Source: Clostridium sp. 'White wine YQ'
GTDB taxonomy: Bacteria > Bacillota > Clostridia > Clostridiales > Clostridiaceae
Assembly: GCF_028728205.1 (NCBI RefSeq)
Contig: NZ_JAQYUU010000001.1
Coordinates: 1,844,082-1,908,081, forward strand
Length of the DNA stretch: 64,000 bases
Reading direction: 5' to 3'
Part shown: positions 62,353-64,000 of the stretch, piece after piece
Layout of the letters: each line of letters opens with the position of its first letter
Position numbering within the stretch: position 1 is the stretch's first letter
Translations under genes and position numbers: made by a program
Notes under the pieces: generated by a model
Told to the model about the DNA's origin: nothing
What the model saw: only the letters and a program-made list of their open reading frames with translations
The model's database searches: none

Positions 62353-62946
62353 TTATTCTTCATCATCAAATTTAACTGTATAAGTGTAGAATTTTTCATC
62401 TGAAGAATCCCCACTTTTAGCTTTATAAGTAGTTCCTTTAACACCACTTTTCATATCATTCACTTTATTTTTTATAATGTCATAGGCATCTGATGCTTTA
62501 TATTTTATATCCTCATATGCCCCTTTTATATATTTGTTTACAACTTCAACTTCGCCATTTTCCTTTGTGATTTCAACTGTTATTTTTGTAACAATAGCTG
62601 CAATAACTCCAATAGCCATTAGTTGAGGAAGTATTATACCTATAACTCCTGCTGCAATACCAGCATTTACTGGAACATCAACAATTACTTTTTCATCTTT
62701 CTTTATCTTAATTCTAGTTACATTTCCTTTATTAATTAAATCCTTTAAGTAGGCTTTAAACTCTTCGATACTTTCTCCAGTATTATTTTCTTCTTGCTGT
62801 GCTTTTTGCTTCTTTAGATTTTCAATGTATATTATTGCGTCTAAAACATCACCTTCAGAATTTTCTAAAGCTTCTTTAGCCTCTCCATAACTTACTCCAG
62901 TTCTTTCAATAACCTTATCAACTTTTTCTAATGTTACTTCACTCAT
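62353..62946 (-). CDS. UBA-like / DUF4342 protein
   Basis: A 197-residue protein: N-terminal UBA/EF-Ts-N-like three-helix domain (MSEVTLEKVDKVIERTGVSYGEAKEALENSEGDVLDAIIYIENL), linker, a DUF4342 beta region (about 75-150, ITRIKIKKDEKVIVDVPVNAGIAAG) with a hydrophobic patch GVIGIILPQLMAIGVIAAIV, and a Lys-rich tail. It lies 2 bases before recO on the same strand, so co-transcribed. Function unknown. Confidence 0.82.
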   Translation of the reverse strand: MSEVTLEKVDKVIERTGVSYGEAKEALENSEGDVLDAIIYIENLKKQKAQQEENNTGESIEEFKAYLKDLINKGNVTRIKIKKDEKVIVDVPVNAGIAAGVIGIILPQLMAIGVIAAIVTKITVEITKENGEVEVVNKYIKGAYEDIKYKASDAYDIIKNKVNDMKSGVKGTTYKAKSGDSSDEKFYTYTVKFDDEE

Positions 62947-62948
62947 AC

Positions 62949-63692
62949 TTATCTCTCCTTAATATAATCTAACATCTCTAAACTTTTCGGTTTCTTGGAA
63001 TAATTTGATGAAAAAATTAATGATGTGACTTTTGAAATTTCTTCTTTTATTTCTGAGGTGACATTTACTCTGTACATCTTATCCATTTCTAATGAATTCA
63101 AGAATCTCAGAGCACTATATGCCCCCTTTGAAATATAAACTCCATGTTCCTTTTCACACTTTTCACAAACGCCTCCAAAACTTGATATACTAATATAGCT
63201 TCCAGTATTCATCTTGCTATTACATAATACACAATTATCTAATTTTAATGCATAGCCTGTTGCTTTTAATATCTTAAGTTCAAATGCTCTAACCAGTAGT
63301 TCATAATCAATTGCATCTGTATTTAATAAATATAAGCAAGTAACAAAGTCTTTAAACAATCCCCTGTTGCTTTCTTCATCTACTAAACATATATCTATCA
63401 ATTCACATAGGTATGAGGAGTATGTAAGTTTTTCAAGATTTCCTAGTAGTCCTTGAAATGAATTGTTAATCTTTCCTTCAGATAAAGTATATAGATTCTT
63501 ACCTCTAAATAGCATGTAGTCAGCAAAACATAGTGGAAGTGTAACAGATAGGTATTTACTTCTACTTTTTTTTGCACCTTTTGCAATAGCAGTAATCTTG
63601 CCTATCTTTTCAGTAAATATCCACACCAATTTATCATTTTCTTTAAAATCTTGAGTTTTAATTACAACTCCTTTAGTTTCAAATAATGACAG
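62949..63692 (-). CDS. recO: DNA repair protein RecO with apparent CTG start
   Basis: Recombination mediator loading RecA with RecR/RecF. The open frame from the first ATG/GTG/TTG would begin at 63629, inside the conserved N-terminal OB fold. Upstream codons in the same frame read [31 protein letters not shown], the normal RecO start, and AGGAGGAG lies 8 bases before the CTG (63692). An in-frame TAG precedes that, so only CTG (or ATC/ATT just before it) can start the full 247-residue protein. Zinc cysteines CVLCNSKM and GGVCEKCE are present. It sits between era and the DUF4342 gene. Confidence 0.85.
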   Translation of the reverse strand: [247 protein letters not shown]

Positions 63693-63709
63693 GATAATCT
63701 CCTCCTACT

Positions 63710-64000
63710 TTATTTAAGCTTCTTGTATCCTAATTCTTTAAGTAATAGTGGATTATCTCTCCATTCTTTTCTAACCTTAACCCAAATTTTCAAATTAACT
63801 CTTGCCTTCAAGAATCTTTCCACTTCATACCTAGCAGTTTCACCAATCTTCTTTAAACTCTGCCCATTTTTTCCAATAATTATACCTTTATGTGAATCTT
63901 TCTCGCATATTAGATCTACTTCAATAGTATATTTACCATTTTCATTTTGCTTCATTTGAATTATGTCAACAGCTATTCCATGTGGAATCTCTTCACGAAG
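63710..64000 (-). CDS. era: GTPase Era, C-terminal KH domain (window edge)
   Basis: The reverse-strand frame runs in from the window end: [92 protein letters not shown]. This is the KH domain of Era ([11 protein letters not shown] is the RNA-binding loop), a 16S rRNA maturation GTPase. The GTPase domain is outside. recO starts 17 bases after its stop. Confidence 0.95.
   Translation of the reverse strand, partial: LREEIPHGIAVDIIQMKQNENGKYTIEVDLICEKDSHKGIIIGKNGQSLKKIGETARYEVERFLKARVNLKIWVKVRKEWRDNPLLLKELGYKKLK

Overview
The window is AT-rich (roughly 70% A+T), gene-dense DNA from a low-GC Gram-positive spore former, most likely a solventogenic or related Clostridium sensu stricto. The reasons are the order of the right-hand housekeeping block (era, recO, DUF4342 gene, CcpN-like regulator, ppdK, CotS-type coat gene, dgt, dnaG, rpoD, trmK, nif3-like), strong purine-rich ribosome binding sites with frequent TTG and GTG starts, Spo0E-like and CotS-like sporulation genes, CWB2 cell-wall repeats, a hemerythrin diguanylate cyclase, and a CYP152 fatty-acid peroxygenase of the type known from Clostridium and Bacillus. 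Species cannot be fixed by reading alone.

Layout. 0-16 kb: asd beside the start of a LysR-type regulator, a cytochrome b5-like lipoprotein, a CYP152 peroxygenase, a MerR/TipAS regulator with its own 19-bp-spacer promoter, a GGDEF-hemerythrin sensor, small envelope proteins, signal peptidase I, an HNH-derived tandem-repeat protein, a CDF metal exporter, an FtsX-type ABC exporter and a NUDIX hydrolase. Three palindromic REP-like elements (ends GGGGACGGTTAACAA) lie here. 16-36 kb: SagB-like oxidoreductase, a UvrD helicase with an embedded DEDDh exonuclease, a CWB2 amidase with a lipoprotein, transporters, a DeoR/HAD operon, a short Spo0E-like gene, many small membrane proteins (one broken by an in-frame TGA), an ABC-2 exporter with a secreted partner, and DedA.

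35.5-37 kb holds the most interesting locus. A CorA-like Mg2+ transporter has an unusual SMN in place of GMN. Its mRNA leader carries a 28-codon open frame whose product begins with an acidic, proline-interrupted stretch (MEDSPEP), and mutually exclusive hairpins can hide or expose the corA ribosome binding site. This resembles in logic, not in sequence family, the mgtL leader of enterobacteria, and may be a clostridial Mg2+-sensing translational switch.

37-49 kb: an envelope cluster (zinc-ribbon VWA protein, zinc-ribbon membrane protein, DUF6273 lipoprotein, class B sortase, and a giant SLH/YfaP-like surface protein that contains an internal sortase-like sorting signal), then a divergent TetR/ketopantoate-reductase-like pair and a glutaredoxin-like protein. 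49.7-64 kb: RNase P RNA and the housekeeping block. recO appears to start at a CTG codon, and dnaG starts at a TTG buried in a hairpin with its own ribosome binding site. The window ends inside era.
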